Of a DNA stretch of 64,000 nucleotides, positions 1 through 12,959 are shown piece by piece. Made by a program: the position numbers and the translations under genes. Numbering within the stretch: position 1 is the first letter of the stretch; each line of letters opens with the position of its first letter. The notes beneath the pieces were generated by a model that was given only the letters and a program-made list of their open reading frames with translations, was not told where the DNA came from and made no database searches. This DNA comes from Dryas octopetala (Eukaryota > Streptophyta > Magnoliopsida > Rosales > Rosaceae): contig OY992837.1 of assembly GCA_963921425.1 (NCBI GenBank), positions 17,457,896 to 17,521,895 on the forward strand, read 5' to 3'.

Positions 1-604
1 ATAAAGCTAGGCATACTTAAATAATAAATAAATCCTACTTAATTCATCTAAGCATGCAAACCTAAAATTAAAGCCTAAAAAATAAATAAGAAAGATTAGA
101 ACACTTACTCAGTTGTAGACCTCCTTACAGGCTCCACTCCTTTGGACTCCTTCTCCTAGAGCTTGCTATCCAAAACTTATAAACTATGTGAATTATCTTC
201 CCTTTTGGTTTGTCTCTTCTTAGAGAGACTCCCAAAGAAACCAAGGAGTGAGTATCTCAAACTTCACTTGGTGGTGGAAGTGAAAATGAGATATAAAGGT
301 CTCTATTTATAGGCACTAGAGGAATGAAAGAGGTTGTAAGTTTTCAATGTGGGACAAAACACCTAAAAATAATACCAGAGAGATTAGGAAATTGCTAAGA
401 AGGTGCACACAAAATATCTGAAGGAAAAAGACATGTGGCAGGCGTGCAGAGGAAGAGAGGAGAGAGAGGGAGAGACCATGGAAGAAGAGAGGCTGGAGCA
501 AGGCTAGAGACAGCCTGTAATTCGCCACGTGTCGCGCAGCTATTGGAGCATGGAAAGATTAATCAAATGAAAAAGGCTGCTGGCTTGTGATCTTGGCTGG
601 GCGC

Positions 605-644
<40 letters not shown>

Positions 645-3460
645 CAGCTGCTCGCTGGCTTGGCTCAAGCAGCTTGGGCTGGCGTTGGGACATGTGTCGA
701 AGGGAGAGAGCAGTAGACGAAACCTTCCAAGAGGCGGGCCGGGCTTGGTCTGTTACTACAAGTGGGCTTGCGTTGTGAGTTGGGCCAGACTAGGCTCTTT
801 ATTTCTTCTTCTTCTTCTTTCTTCTAATTTAGGCCGGGTTGGTTCCTTTCTTCTTCATTTTTCTCTGAGCTTCTCTCTTATTTCTTTTTGGGCTTTTTAA
901 TTTATAAACCTACAAAATAAATAAAACACCAATTGATAAAAGCTCATAAAATTCATTTAAACTAAATAAAACAAATAAAACCTAATCAAATCTAAGAAAT
1001 AGGATTAAAACTAATATTGCCTAATATTTAACTAAATATTTAGAAATAATAACAAACTACTTATAATACTAAAAATAAGGACTTAAAATATAAGTTTTGG
1101 AGATAAAATATATACTAATAATGATGCTCAACAAATACCCCAAAACGTACATTTTGCTAGTCCTCGAGCAAAACTACAATAAAAAGAAATTGATTCCTTC
1201 AAATTTCTAAGAGAGATTCTTTTATTCGAATGCACAAACCTAGCTTGGAAACACAATTCATCTACCCTGACACTTAAGCATGCTCTCAAGAATATGAACA
1301 ATAGATAAAAAATTATTCAAAGTGGTAAAATCATTCTAAGCATTCCAAAACTCAAAATGTTAGTTCACAAAACCAACAAAAATGCAAATTTTAATCTCAA
1401 AGTGAAATAAAAATTAAATCACCTTTGGAGATTTTGCTTTGACCAAGTCTCACAAGATAAATCACTCAAAAATGAAGCACACAGAGATAAGTTGATTATT
1501 TTATCTCAAGTTATATGTGAGTACGAGTAAATGTGAACAATTTTAAAAAATAACTCACAAATATGTATCATGAAGAACAAAATTATAAAGAAAAGACAAG
1601 ATCTCATGAAAGGAAATCAATTACATGAAAATATTGAATCAAGCACTTTAATTCCTACTCATTCTTTCTCCACATTCCAACCAACCTTTTCCTAAGATCA
1701 ATTAGGGCTTTTATTGGCTTGTAATGTAAAGGTAAGGTGAAAATGTAACACTTTTCCAAAAAGGTTTATTTGAAACTAAAATGCAACTAGGGTAATTCTT
1801 TGTTTTTACTTTTTTTTTTCTCCTTTTTTTTTTCTTTCTTGACAAATGAATTTATTTAATGAGAAATAACAACAAGAGAGGTATTTAATGCCCAAATACT
1901 TCTTCATTTTTTTTTTTAACTTCTCGGAAAAGAGGGTGATGATGTTTGAACAGAAGAAAAGACTAAATGAAGGCTCAAAAGAGGTGCTAGTGATAAAATT
2001 TTATTTAACGGAAATGGATGGCAAGAAAGGCTCAAACTTAATCAAAAATGGCCTAAAATCATTTCCTAGGTTGAGAAATGGTAATTATGCTTCAGTTGAA
2101 CTAAAGGAACTTTAAGTGCAATGATTTAAAATAATGTCATTTTCAAGTAATTTGATCAAACAAGAAAGAATAATAAGATCATCAACGACAAAGTGTGGAC
2201 TCAAGAAAGATTTAGAGATAATTGTATAACATTCACAAAAATAGAATAGCTCTAAACTCACTAGGGTCAAGTCTCCACTATTTTTGCTTAGGTAATCCAA
2301 TTCAAATTTCACTCTTCAATTTCAAAATGCATTTATTGGCTCAAGTGCAAATATATTCTGAGTTCAAGAATTTTGAAAATTGATTCTATCATGAAGATAA
2401 TATGAAATCTAATGAGGGAGATTCTTATTTTGCATGCCAAAGTATTAAAGTAAAATATTATGTATTTCCTAAGGCTAAGCATTGAATTCATAAAAATCAA
2501 TCTCATCATATATATTGAAGCAATCAACACAAAAACAAAACCTAAAGGAAAATTTCAAAATCCTACCCCCAAACCTAGCTAAATCAAACATTGTTCTCAA
2601 TGTTTCAAAATAAAGAACATGACACTGACAATAATTAAGGTGAAAGAGAAAGATGAAAAACTACCTCAAAGATGCTTCCCAAATCTCAGAAATTACCAAC
2701 AATGAAGCACAACAAATATGATATGATAGTTTCAAAAGAGAATGAAGAGAATGCATGCCAAAATAAAAATTTTAAGAAATTAAAGACACAACTAAAAATA
2801 AAAATAAAAATAAACAAAAAGAAATAACAAAACCTAACACTACAAAAAGAAAAACACAAACTCAACGGATTATGTACAAAGTGTAAGAAATACTCATGAA
2901 TTTCAAATTTGCTCAAAGAAACCTCACACAAGTGTTAATTCCTTGTTTGGTGACTCAATTCTAGACTTCAAAGAAGGTTCATGTATCATTTGAGCACCAA
3001 TTAATCAAGTTAACCTTAAAACTAACCTCTTTGTCCGGTGGTTTCTCTTTGATGTTAAAAACATTGTGACTTGGAGTTATAATTTCAAAAGAGACAATCA
3101 AACCATTACCATCCTTGATTAAATCATGTGAGCTTTTGAAAATTTCCACGAAGTGACTTTTATGCTCACCTACCAAAGAAGCAGTGCAATGCAATAATAA
3201 ATTAGAACTAGTCAAGACGAGTCCGTAGGAATTTTTCGTGTATTTTTCTGAGTCCGCACGCGACCAGGGTTATTTTTAATTAATTTCTAAAGTTTGTAAA
3301 AATAGGAAGTGGGCAAAGTGATACACAAGAATTAGTTTCAGGGGGTAATGCGATACAAAATAAAACTTAGGGGGTAAAGTGAGAATTGAAGTTACTTTCA
3401 GGGGACAAACTAGTAAATAAGCCTAAATAAAATACCGTTGGAAGATCAATTAGGGCACAT
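1..3460 (-). mobile_element. Degenerate LTR-retrotransposon debris
   Basis: No convincing gene is seen here. Several signatures suggest old, non-coding parts of LTR elements lying on the minus strand. A TATA-like motif (CTATAAATAG read on the minus strand) sits at 303-312 in an LTR-like context. The stretch 1151-1174 reads on the minus strand as a 'GCTCGAGGAC' motif, and 2563-2580 contains a GGGGG-bearing motif; both are common in untranslated regions of plant gypsy elements. Short open frames here (for example 1888-2115) are low-complexity and match nothing I know. The limits are approximate and the assignment is inferred from motif style, not from paired LTRs. Confidence 0.35.
607..642. repeat. 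(GA)n microsatellite
   Basis: An uninterrupted GA dinucleotide run of about 18 units. It creates a spurious Arg-Glu repeat reading frame. Confidence 0.95.
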
Positions 3461-4136
3461 GTCCCTACAGATAATGCACTATTATACTTAGTTGGTATTA
3501 TGGACCTCTAGGTATACACACTTTGGTATTATGGACCTTAGTGCTGAATTAGTATTCGGTCGTGGATATAACGCTTATGATTTATGATGATCTTATTCAC
3601 CAACGCTTATGACTTATGATAATCTTATTTAATACTTATGATTTATGATGATTTTACGCACCAACGCTTATGATCTTATTTATGTTAATAACTAATTCAA
3701 TGAAGCTTTCCTTTATAAAAAAAAAATTAACATACTTGATTGTTCTTGTTTTATCATTATGATTTTAAGTATTGTTTGAGGTAATATTAATATGTTTAAG
3801 TTATTAGTTCTTACTGGGTTTGTGTAACTCATGATACTACACATTTATATTTCCAGGAAACGAGTAAACTCATGGGGAGTTTTGGGAAGAATATTGTTTC
3901 CGTAAAATAAAGAATTCAAAGTATTATATTTTCTACAAGTGTAATTTATATTTTCCAAAGTTTATGTATAATTGAACTTTTAATTGTGAATAATGGTTGT
4001 ATTATGAAGTTTTACAAAATTTTATTCTTATGAAAATGGAGAAATTTATTTTCTCAACTCGCGTCACAAAATTCACGTGCCATATTTTAGTACAATATTG
4101 CACTGGGTTTGGGGGCGTGACAAATTGGTATTAGAG
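3461..4136 (+). mobile_element. Relict LTR end with degenerate primer-binding site
   Basis: The segment ends in GGGGGCGTGACA at 4122, a typical 3' end of a plant gypsy LTR. Three bases later comes TGGTATTAGAG (4126-4136), one base off the initiator-Met-tRNA primer-binding site TGGTATCAGAG. This marks the 5' LTR/leader junction of a decayed plus-strand element. The LTR start cannot be placed. Sequence just downstream (from about 4400) carries a broken reading frame that could be gag remains. Confidence 0.5.
3565..3680. repeat. Degenerate tandem repeat, ACGCTTATGA unit
   Basis: The phrases 'ACGCTTATGA' and 'TTATGATGAT' recur at about 30-40 base spacing (three to four imperfect units). The tract lies inside an LTR-like relic. 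Confidence 0.7.
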
Positions 4137-4400
4137 TTTTTGTTTTAAAAGAAAAGAATAAATTTTATGGGGTTGGGTTATATAAATAAAATAGGTTAAT
4201 TAATCCTTATGTGCCTATTTGTGAGCAACTCGATCTGTGTAGTTCTAATTATAGATTTTCCATGAATCTAGTTATTTGCTGGCTTTGTATAAATGATTTA
4301 CTAAAGTTAAGATATGACTTGAATACTCTTATACATCCTTGTTATGAAATATTGAATTGTAAGCTTTACTATATTTAATAAATTACAACTCTCAACAGAC

Positions 4401-4749
4401 ATGGCTCAGTCCAACTTAGCTATGGTTTTCAATATTGAGGAGACTTAAAAGTTGTATGAGGAATTTCACCAACATGCTAGACTCTTGGCCTACAACATAT
4501 TAATTTGTAGATGTTAGTCATCGTTATCCTGAGATTGATATGGTTAACAAGCATACTTTGACAAAACAGTTTGCAAATGAAGGGCTTAATTTGTGGAGGG
4601 AAGTTCGGTGGATTCTAAATAACCAGGAGAACCTTAGTATTCTACAAAAGGAAGGCATGGCTGATGGGATGATTTGGAAACCCGTAAGTCAGGGAGTACC
4701 AAAGTATGAGAAACCAGCGAGATCTGAAGAGTTAGTGAATGGATTGTGA
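4401..4749 (+). pseudogene. Unrecognised broken reading frame after relict PBS
   Basis: An ATG at 4401 opens a short frame closed by an in-frame stop near 4446. Another frame runs 4540-4749 (69 codons; MVNKHTLTKQ... at its start). I recognise no domain. Its position, 270-600 bases after a decayed primer-binding site, suggests leftover coding DNA of the same dead retroelement, but this is inference from position only. Confidence 0.25.
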
Positions 4750-5864
4750 ATTGTGATTTCTCTGAAAGAAAAAAAAAAAATAAATAAGTATGCATGGTTG
4801 CAATATTATACTCATCATGTGATCTAAATAATGAGCCTGTTATCGTTGGCTTGTGCGCTGCAACATCGCAATCAAAGAAAAGGTCACTTAATATAATTGG
4901 AAGAAGCAAAGACAATTTGGCTGCATATTTAAATAGAGAAGATCCCCTATAGCTGTAGGGTAGGGTGTTCAAGCTAGCTTAACATTCACAAACCAAATGA
5001 TGCCATGTGGCAATAAGAGCAAGGTTTTAGCAATATGTTGTTGGGCCTAATTGTCTTGCCAACACAAATTAACAAAACACAGACTTCTTAGTGCATGTTT
5101 GTACATGCTATTGTTCATACTAATTCGGCAAGTAAATGAAAGTAGGATCGACTCGCTGCCCACAAAGACTTCTTTAATTATATTTACTTATTATTCTTGT
5201 AATCAAACTTATGTACACACAAGGTTGTTTTTAATTTTAAATTTTTTAGGAAAAAGGAAAAAGAATTATAATGACCAAACCTATATTATAATGTTCTTGT
5301 CTTTTGTAGAATTAGTTTATACTCCTAGGACTTTTCAATGGGACGGAGCGTCTTGTTGCTTGTCCATCGATCCCACTTTGTTAGCCAATCAATGTGACTC
5401 TTTGACGTAAGCCTTGTTAGAACCTAATTGGATCAACAACAATAAAAACGAATTTTTCTGCATAATAATTAATATAATACAACACTGAAAGTGACATTGG
5501 AAATTAACTTTGTGTTCTCTCCAAACATAGAGTGAAATTCGTACAACTGTGTCTTAGGAGTTATACAAAACCCAGACGCCGAATAGAACAAGTCAGCATT
5601 GTTTTTAACACCCACCACTTGGCACTCTCTCAAGTCTCATCAAAGCCGGCCTCCCCAAATTTTCTTCTCTTAAACTACACATACACCTACCAAACTCAAC
5701 ACTTCCCCTTCACTTCTCACTTTGGACGATCATTTCTATGTCGACATTTTTCAATTGTCTATGATTCAGATCGTCTTCCTTCTTCAATTCATGAGTTATC
5801 TTCACTAATTTGAGCGATCAACAAACATTTTATTGTTGTTGTTACAAATATATAATCGTAAATT
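4750..5864. other. Intergenic region upstream of VAPYRIN-like gene
   Basis: No gene or element is recognised in these 1.1 kb. The part nearest the gene (about 5620-5800) is pyrimidine-rich, as plant 5' leaders often are. I could not assign a convincing TATA box or transcription start. It presumably includes the promoter of the gene starting at 5865. Confidence 0.4.
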
Positions 5865-7517
5865 ATGGATCGGCTCATAAGCTTAGAGCCATCAAATTTC
5901 GTGGCCATAAGAATCGAACCGGGACAAAAGTGCTTCGGCCAACTCACTCTGCGCAACGTTATGTACACGATGCCAGTGGCCTTTAGACTTCAGGCGCTGA
6001 TGAAGAATCGGTACACGGTGAGGCCTCAATCCGGGATCATTTCCCCGCTTGAAAAGCTCACCATAGAAATCGTTTATCATCTTCCCCCCGGCTCGAATCT
6101 CCCGGACTCCTTCCCTTACTGCCACGACTCCTTCCTCTTGCATAGTGTGGTTGTACCTGGAGCAGCCATTAAAGACTCGTCCTCGACCTTCGATGCAGTC
6201 CCGAGCGACTGGTTCACCACCAAGAAGAAGCAAGTGTTCATAGACAGCGGTGTGAAGATTATGTTTGTGGGTTCGCCTGTTTTGGCACAACTCGTGACCA
6301 ATGGGTTGATGGATGATATTCGAGAATTGCTGGAGAAGAGTGACCCTTTGTGGAGAGCAGCTGACTCGGTTGACTCGGAGGGTCAATCGTTGCTTCACTT
6401 GGCTGTTGCTCAAGGCCGACCTGACCTTGTCCAGCTCCTTCTCGAATTCGAGCCCGATGTGGAGGCTCAGAGCCGGTTGGGGTTGAGCCCGCTGGAGGTT
6501 GCGGCTGCATCGGGCGAAGCTTTGATAGTGGAGCTGCTGTTGGCTCGTCGGGCAAGCACTGAAAGGTCGGATCAGCTCTCCACTTGGGGCCCGATTCATC
6601 TGGCGGTCGGAGCAGGCCACGTGGAGGTGGTCCGCCTTCTTATAATCAAAGGAGCTAATGTTGATGCACTTACAAAGGACGGTAACACCGCCTTACACCT
6701 CGCCGTTGAAGAGCGGAGAAGAGACTGCGCGAGGCTTTTATTAGCGAGTGGGGCCAAAGCCGACGTTAGGAATTCCGGAGACGGCGACACGCCTTTGCAT
6801 ATCGCTGCTGGGTTGGGGGACGAGTACATGGTGAAGTTGCTGCTGCAAAGGGGAACTACTAATAAAGACATCGTAAATTACAGCGGTCGAACGGCGTATG
6901 ATGTTGCAGCCGAAAACGGTCACACCAGGCTGTTTGATTGCCTCCGGCTTGGCGATAACTTGTGCGTGGCGGCGAGAAAGGGAGAGGTGAGAACAATTCT
7001 AAGGCTGCTGGAGACCGGCGCGGCAATCAACGGCCGCGATCAGCATGGATGGACGGCTCTCCATAGGGCATGTTTCAAAGGGAGAATTGATGCCGTTCGA
7101 ACGCTGTTAGAGAAAGGTGTGGACGTGGATGCCAAAGATGAGGACGGGTACACGGCGTTGCACTGCGCCGCGGAGTCCGGGCATGCGGATGTGACTGAGT
7201 TGTTGGTAAAGAAAGGAGCCGACGCCGAAGCTCGGACGAATAAGGGTGTAACTGCACTGCAAATCGCAGAGTCCTTGCACTATGTTGGGATAACAAGGAT
7301 ACTGGTCCAAAGAGGTAGTATTAATGGCGCAAAAGATCACAACATGGCATACATGTTAATGGCGCAGGCTGCGAATTCAGGTACCTTTGGGAAGAAATCG
7401 ATGGGTTTAGATCAGGAGGAGAAGGGAGGGCTCATGATGAAGAAGAAGAGATCAAGTCGACCTAGAGCTCTTCGTAGGAGCTTCGATCGTAGTTCTATGC
7501 CATTGGTTGTGCTTTGA
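5865..7517 (+). CDS. VPY: VAPYRIN-type protein: MSP domain plus ankyrin repeats
   Basis: A single uninterrupted frame of 550 residues. Residues about 5-135 form an MSP (major sperm protein/VAP) domain, with the start [11 protein letters not shown] and the segment [13 protein letters not shown] typical of plant VAPYRINs. Residues about 140-490 carry roughly nine to ten ankyrin repeats with good TALHLA/LLL signatures (for example residues 272-303, 394-425 and 427-458). The last 30 residues are basic and serine-rich. In legumes and petunia, VAPYRIN is an intracellular, vesicle-associated protein needed for entry of arbuscular mycorrhizal fungi (and rhizobia in legumes). Length and domain order match the family (about 530-550). 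The ATG gives the canonical MDRLI start with no upstream in-frame candidate. The gene is intact and intronless across its coding region. VAPYRIN and the VAPYRIN-like paralog are hard to separate by eye, so the family is firmer than the exact orthology. Confidence 0.88.
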   Translation: MDRLISLEPSNFVAIRIEPGQKCFGQLTLRNVMYTMPVAFRLQALMKNRYTVRPQSGIISPLEKLTIEIVYHLPPGSNLPDSFPYCHDSFLLHSVVVPGAAIKDSSSTFDAVPSDWFTTKKKQVFIDSGVKIMFVGSPVLAQLVTNGLMDDIRELLEKSDPLWRAADSVDSEGQSLLHLAVAQGRPDLVQLLLEFEPDVEAQSRLGLSPLEVAAASGEALIVELLLARRASTERSDQLSTWGPIHLAVGAGHVEVVRLLIIKGANVDALTKDGNTALHLAVEERRRDCARLLLASGAKADVRNSGDGDTPLHIAAGLGDEYMVKLLLQRGTTNKDIVNYSGRTAYDVAAENGHTRLFDCLRLGDNLCVAARKGEVRTILRLLETGAAINGRDQHGWTALHRACFKGRIDAVRTLLEKGVDVDAKDEDGYTALHCAAESGHADVTELLVKKGADAEARTNKGVTALQIAESLHYVGITRILVQRGSINGAKDHNMAYMLMAQAANSGTFGKKSMGLDQEEKGGLMMKKKRSSRPRALRRSFDRSSMPLVVL

Positions 7518-8102
7518 TTCATTAATATATTGGGGTATGAGTATTTTTATTTATATATATTCCTCACATTTTAGAGCTCAAAATGACTCTGCTTTTGGCT
7601 GAAAGCATATATATGCGCGGAACAAGTACTTGTAAACTCGTACATATTATTATATATGTTCATTCCAAAAAACCTAAATGCATATTTTGTTATTAATACA
7701 AATTAAGTCCTTAATTTATCCAAATTGATTGTAATAATTCCTTGTATGTTATTTGGATGAATTGCATCATTTTTCTCATTACCTTCTTGTACAAATATCC
7801 ATTTGCATGTATAGAACAGTTTTTAGGTGTTTGAGCTAAAGGATCAAACACTTAACGAAAATTGAAAAGCAACCACAAATGAAAAAATACTATCAACAAC
7901 AATTTTATCTTATTCCCATCTTTCTTAGATGTATGTACGTGTCTCTTCAGAGACCATATATTTATCAATTATAAACTGATATATCAGTTATTGTTTCTTT
8001 CTGAAGTGCTAACTTGTTTTGTAAATATAGCCTTTTACGAAGTACGTACTTATTAATTTCTCTATTTATTTTGAGAGCTGCTATTCGCACTCTATAAAAG
8101 TC
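7518..8102. other. 3' flank of VAPYRIN-like gene
   Basis: AT-rich sequence with several AATAAA-like A/T motifs that could serve polyadenylation. No other gene is seen. Confidence 0.4.
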
Positions 8103-9463
8103 ATCCTACACAAGGAGTAAAATTTCGGTTTCAAAGAAATTTTCGATGGAAATTTCGATGGAAATTTTCGCGGAAATTTCGATTAAAATTTCGATTTCGA
8201 TAAAATTGGACAAAAATGACGAAAATTGCTATTAAAATATGAAAATTTTGAATGAAACTTGACCATATGTTTATTTAACATATTATATACTACATTGATA
8301 AAAAACATTGAAGAAATCAAATAATATAGTAGATTTCATATGATATGTGATGAATATAATGCGCGCCGGAAACAATACCGTTAAAAAAATACTTCACTAA
8401 TTAATAATTATATAATAAAATTACACGAATAAATCACCAATGTGGCAACGGAAAGTAGCAAGCTTACTCAAAAGGACTTGGAAATGGTCTTCGATAGTTA
8501 AATTAAGCCGAATTGGGTTAAAATAGAACCAATCCGATGGCAGCAGTGGCGACAACGGTTTACTTAAAATTTCAATTTTACAAATTATCATAATTGGAAA
8601 ACCAAACATTAAGGAAATGAAACTTCATGATAAGAGGATAAATTTCTTTTTCATAATTTATGTTTACAACTAAACGAAACACCAAAATGACCAAATCAAA
8701 CCCCAAATAAAATCTCAAACTTTTTTTTTTTTTTCCAATTGCCTAAAGACTCCAAATCTCAATCTACCTTAAAAAAAAAAAAATTTCTTTCCCTTTTTTT
8801 TTTTCTCTTCTTTTTTTTCTTTCCTTTTTTTTTCTTTTTTTTCCTTTTCTCTTCTTTTTTTTTTCTTTCCTTTTTTTTTTTTCCTTTTCTTTTTTTTTCT
8901 CTTTTTTTTTCTTTGTTTTTCCTCTCTTCCCCCGTGATTCACGCCTACCCCCTACTACACACTCATTCTCTCTCTTCTCTCTCTTCTCTCTCCTCTCTCT
9001 CTCTTTTTCTTTTTCTTCTTCTTCTTCTTTCCTTCTTCAGTTCAACCTCCCCTGCCCAGCCCGTGACTAACCAGTTTGACCTCACCTCACCTCTTCCTTT
9101 TTTTTTTTTTCTCTTTTCTTCTTCAGTTCTCATCTTCTCTTTCTCTCTCCTGGTCCCTCACTCCCTCCTCCTCCATGTTCTCCTCTCTGCTCCCTCTCCC
9201 TCCCCCTTCCCGATCTCCCTCTTTGTCTCCCTCCTCGGATCTCTTCTCTTCCTCTTTCGACGGCGTCGGCGGCGGCGGCGGCTCTGCCTCTTTCCCTCCG
9301 GTCTCAGCCTTCCCTCTCTCTCTCTCTCCGGTCTCTACATCGAAAATTTCGCCGAAATTTCGAGGATTTCAGAAAATTTCGGAGAAATTTTTCGAAATTA
9401 ATTTGGTATGGTGTTAACATTTTTATACCCCTAAAAAACGAAATTTTACCCCTTGATCCTACA
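8103..9463. mobile_element. Non-autonomous hAT-like element, copy 1
   Basis: The element occupies 8111-9455 (1345 bases). Its ends are inverted: CAAGGAGTAAAATTTCG at the left and, read on the other strand, CAAGGGGTAAAATTTCG at the right. It is flanked by a perfect 8-base target-site duplication ATCCTACA (8103-8110 and 9456-9463), the size expected for hAT transposons. The ends are rich in 'AAATTTCG' motifs. The interior has no transposase; from about 8730 to 9340 it is a very long pyrimidine-rich tract ending in a GGC-repeat stretch. A second family member in the opposite orientation is at 16872-18211 with almost the same length (1340 bases). Confidence 0.85.
8725..9050. repeat. Long pyrimidine (T/C) tract
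   Basis: Almost pure T/C with TTTTTCTTT and CTCTCT blocks. It creates a spurious Phe/Leu/Ser-rich frame on the plus strand (8739-9401) that I do not regard as a gene. It lies inside the hAT-like element. Confidence 0.9.
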
Positions 9464-9510
9464 CTCCTCTATATATTTTTAATTCTTTAATTTTATTTTA
9501 TTAATTGTAT

Positions 9511-9911
9511 TGTCAAGATTTGTAATGTCTTAAAAAAAAAAATAATAATAATAAATAGATAAATAAACTTATTTTTATTGGGCTACATTTCTAAGTTTGG
9601 GCTTTAGCCCAATTGTCTACAAGATACAAAGCCCAACTTGAAAAAAAAAATAATGGAAGAAGGGATAACACCAACGTCCATCAGCCTTCTCAATTTGGAA
9701 CACCTAAGCTTAAGATCAATGGTGATGATCCCTTTAGAGGGATGAGTTCTTATCTAAATACTAATTAGATTCATTTCTTCTTAACTGAATATATAAGCCA
9801 ATTAGATGTTACTGTAACCAAGACTTTGGCTATAAATAAATTGTGTAAGTGTGCTTAAGCATACCCTTGAGCAGCAAGACTGAACAAAGAAAGAGAGAGA
9901 GAAAGAAAGAA

Positions 9912-9977
<66 letters not shown>

Positions 9978-11975
9978 TGGAAAAGGACAGAAAGGGGAGG
10001 GAAGAAACTTGAGAAGAGTTCAAAGTTAAACTTTATCCTTCTTAGTTGTTTAGGCTTTGTTGAAACAGTTGAACTAACATCTTTTACTCTCTGTGGTATT
10101 TCTTTTTACTGTAGGAATCACAAGTTTTAGCCTCTTTTTAACTCCAAATGATAGGAAGGAAGGTGAGCTCAAGGAACCATAAGTGTTCTTAGTAATTTTC
10201 TTTTGAAACTTTTATTTTAAAATGTTGTTTATACCTCTTTGTTTAATATTGTTAAACTAAAAATAGGTCATTTATAACCTTATTATAGCCATAGGAATAG
10301 GTTTTGAGGGTTGAAAACGAAAGAAAATGAAAAACCAAGAAAAATGAAAAATCTGGAAATTTTCCCAGAAAATTCGCATGTTCGTATGGCCTTCTTTCGA
10401 GCCTTATAACTTGAGTTTCAACAATCTGTTTTTCATGTTCTTTATATGGTTGTAAAAAAGTGATGTAGAGCTTTAAAACAAGCATAAATTTGCTAAATTT
10501 GGTGAAGTTTTGATAGGTCAAAAATCGAGTAAAAAATGAGATAAAAAAAACTGAAAAATCTGGAAAACAAGGGCTGTTTTAAAGAGACGATAAACAGTGA
10601 CCGGCCAGCCACCCCCACTCGCACCGCCGGCACATGATGGCGCGTGCGGCTGTTTCCGGCGACCGTTTTCGCCCAATTTGCACCCTTGTAACTCTATTTT
10701 TCGATACGAGTCCATTGGTACAAGTTTCGCGTCAATTCGACACCTCTAAGTTAGAGTGTGAGTTACACTCTCCTTAAAACGAGAGTGAAATAATTTAAAT
10801 TTAACTAAGTTATATCTAAACTATACTTTTTAAATTTTTAGACCCGAACACATAGGAACGGACCAAGAAGGAACCCATGCTCAAGAAATTAAGGTAGGGT
10901 CTTTATTTCCCCAATGATTGGACTATATTACAATTAATCATTGTGTCATGTTGTGTGATTTTTTTGTGATAATTTATCTTTATTACTTGCGATGGTATTT
11001 CTTTATTAAATGTATCAAGTTCATTATATTTGAGAGGAAGCTTTTATTATTAATCTTGTGTGTGCACTGTGAAATTTCCTAAGTTTGTGATACACTCAAA
11101 TTGCATAAGGTTGAATTATTATTAATGTACGATTTAATTTCTCTACACATACATTAATGTTTATCTTTACATGCATAATCATAAATGCATAAAGAAAGTA
11201 TGATTGTGAACAATGTTAAGAAAATGATTAATTGAGACACCAAGAAGAGAGGGAGATGAACTTGGTGGTCTCGTGATTTATTAGAGACATCATGGAAAAA
11301 TGGAGATGTACCTGGTGGGCTCATGATTTGTAGAAGAATTATTGAAGGAAAAGTGGAATTAATAATATTCAAAATATTTAGGCTTAAGGGACGGACGAGT
11401 GTTGGCTCATACTTGGGACATTCGGGGCCACATTGGAAGGATGCACGGTATGAGACGTGTAGGCATGTTTGTCTTGGGTATGTGTCAACAAGAATGGTTA
11501 AGGAGTGAGTACACATTCTCATGGCATATAATTGAAATCATTATCTGTATTTCTTTTCTTTTACTGAGACATTGATTAAATGTGATAACTGGCCATGAGG
11601 GATCACTATACCTTACTAAGCCTTAAAAGCTCACACCCTAATAGATCGTGCAGATGACGGAAATATAACCAATGATGTGGAATACCCAAGAGAAATTTAG
11701 AGAATTTGCTGGAGTATTATATTTTGTTTGTTTATCAATAAATTGTAATATATAAGAAGATGAACATCTAGTATGGTACTCTTGGAACATTAATTTGCTA
11801 AATAAAGTCTATTTTTCATTTTCACTTTACTTAGTTTCTCCAATTATTTTATATTACTTTCTTTTCTTTTCTTTTCACGTCTTAATTGTAGAAATAATTT
11901 TATTAATCTACGATTAGGACGTAAGTCACGCTTCACTCCGAGATAATAGATTTTATTCAGGATTGGGGTGTGACA
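9511..11975 (+). mobile_element. LTR-like segment of a gypsy-type element
   Basis: The segment begins TGTCAAGATT (9511) and ends GGGGTGTGACA (11975), giving the TGTCA...TGACA inverted ends typical of some plant gypsy LTRs. It has a TATA-like CTATAAATAA at about 9829-9838, placed as an LTR promoter would be. Text at about 10370-10450 ('CCTTATAACTTGAGTTTC') has the flavour of long plant gypsy LTRs. The flanking five bases (TGTAT and AGATT) do not match, and no primer-binding site follows, so this may be an old solo LTR or a misplaced boundary. No real gene is seen inside. Confidence 0.4.
9915..9975. repeat. (AG)n microsatellite
   Basis: About 30 uninterrupted AG units preceded by an AAGA-rich tract. 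Confidence 0.95.
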
Positions 11976-12894
11976 AGATTGCCCTTTACTTTTTAAGCTT
12001 CCAAACCCACCTCACATATAAAACTAAAAATAAAACCCAAATGGAAAGAACTAGCTTGTATCCCTCCCAACAGTTTTCTTAGATTTCACCAGTTTTTATT
12101 ATAAATCTCTATGCCCATTTTCATTATCGAAGTTTACAAGAGAGTTCAAAACTTCCATTGGTAGTATTAATCACAATTGGTATCAATATCAGATCATTTT
12201 GCAAATTGTCATTATTGAACCCGAAATTTCTCACAAAGAAATTTAGTCAACAATAATTAAGATTGATGCATAAACGTCTGACGTAGAGCGGATTGAACGG
12301 TTGTTTTTTCTTGCTTTACTTGTCAAAACTTATATCTCCTCCTTGAAGACGGGTGGGGTTTACCTGCAAAATACCCTATGATGCCAAAGTTAGAACAAGA
12401 AAAGCTCTCAAGTCTCTAAAATGATTTCAACGTACCTTTTCTAAGTGACTCCCATAGGATTTTATAGTAACTTTCTCAATTGATCCCATAACTTTCCTCT
12501 ATATTTTGAGCCCTGAGAGGGTGCATGGTTGGAGGAAATCAAGGGATTTTCTTATCTGGAGGTTTCAGCTGGAAAGGTAGAGAACGTGTTGGATTTTCTT
12601 CCCACGTTTGACACATTTTTCCTCTCTTAATTATCCCTTTAATTGTTTGAGATAATGCTTAATAATTCATATAGAGATAAATACATAAAATATAAATCCT
12701 AATTAATCCACATTTATGAATTAGTAATTTAAATATTTGAAATTATAATTAAGTAATCAATTAGGTCGAGCTTTATTACCTTCGGCAAGTAGGATTTTTT
12801 ACCTTCTGACATTCAAACTCCTTGAGTTAGAAGGGAAATAAAATTATCTCTTAGGCCATTCGCGTTGAAGTAGGATTCTTAATTTCCTGGGTCT
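11976..12894. other. Unassigned region
   Basis: AT-rich sequence between two retroelement relics. I see no open frame, repeat end or RNA gene worth naming. Confidence 0.4.
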
Positions 12895-12959
12895 ATGTCG
12901 CAGATAACCTTGAAGCACACAGGTTTAACACATCAACGTGCATTACTTCTTCTTTTTGC

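Noticed and set aside
5892..6620. 242-codon minus-strand frame over the ankyrin gene
   Set aside because: Antisense shadow of the VAPYRIN-type coding sequence, with no recognisable protein.
8739..9401. 220-codon open frame as a membrane protein gene
   Set aside because: It is translation of a T/C-rich tract inside a hAT-like element; composition is Phe/Leu/Ser only, with no domain.
9849..10130. Arg-Glu repeat protein
   Set aside because: Artifact of an (AG)n microsatellite; the same applies to frames at 587-778 and 17032-17316.
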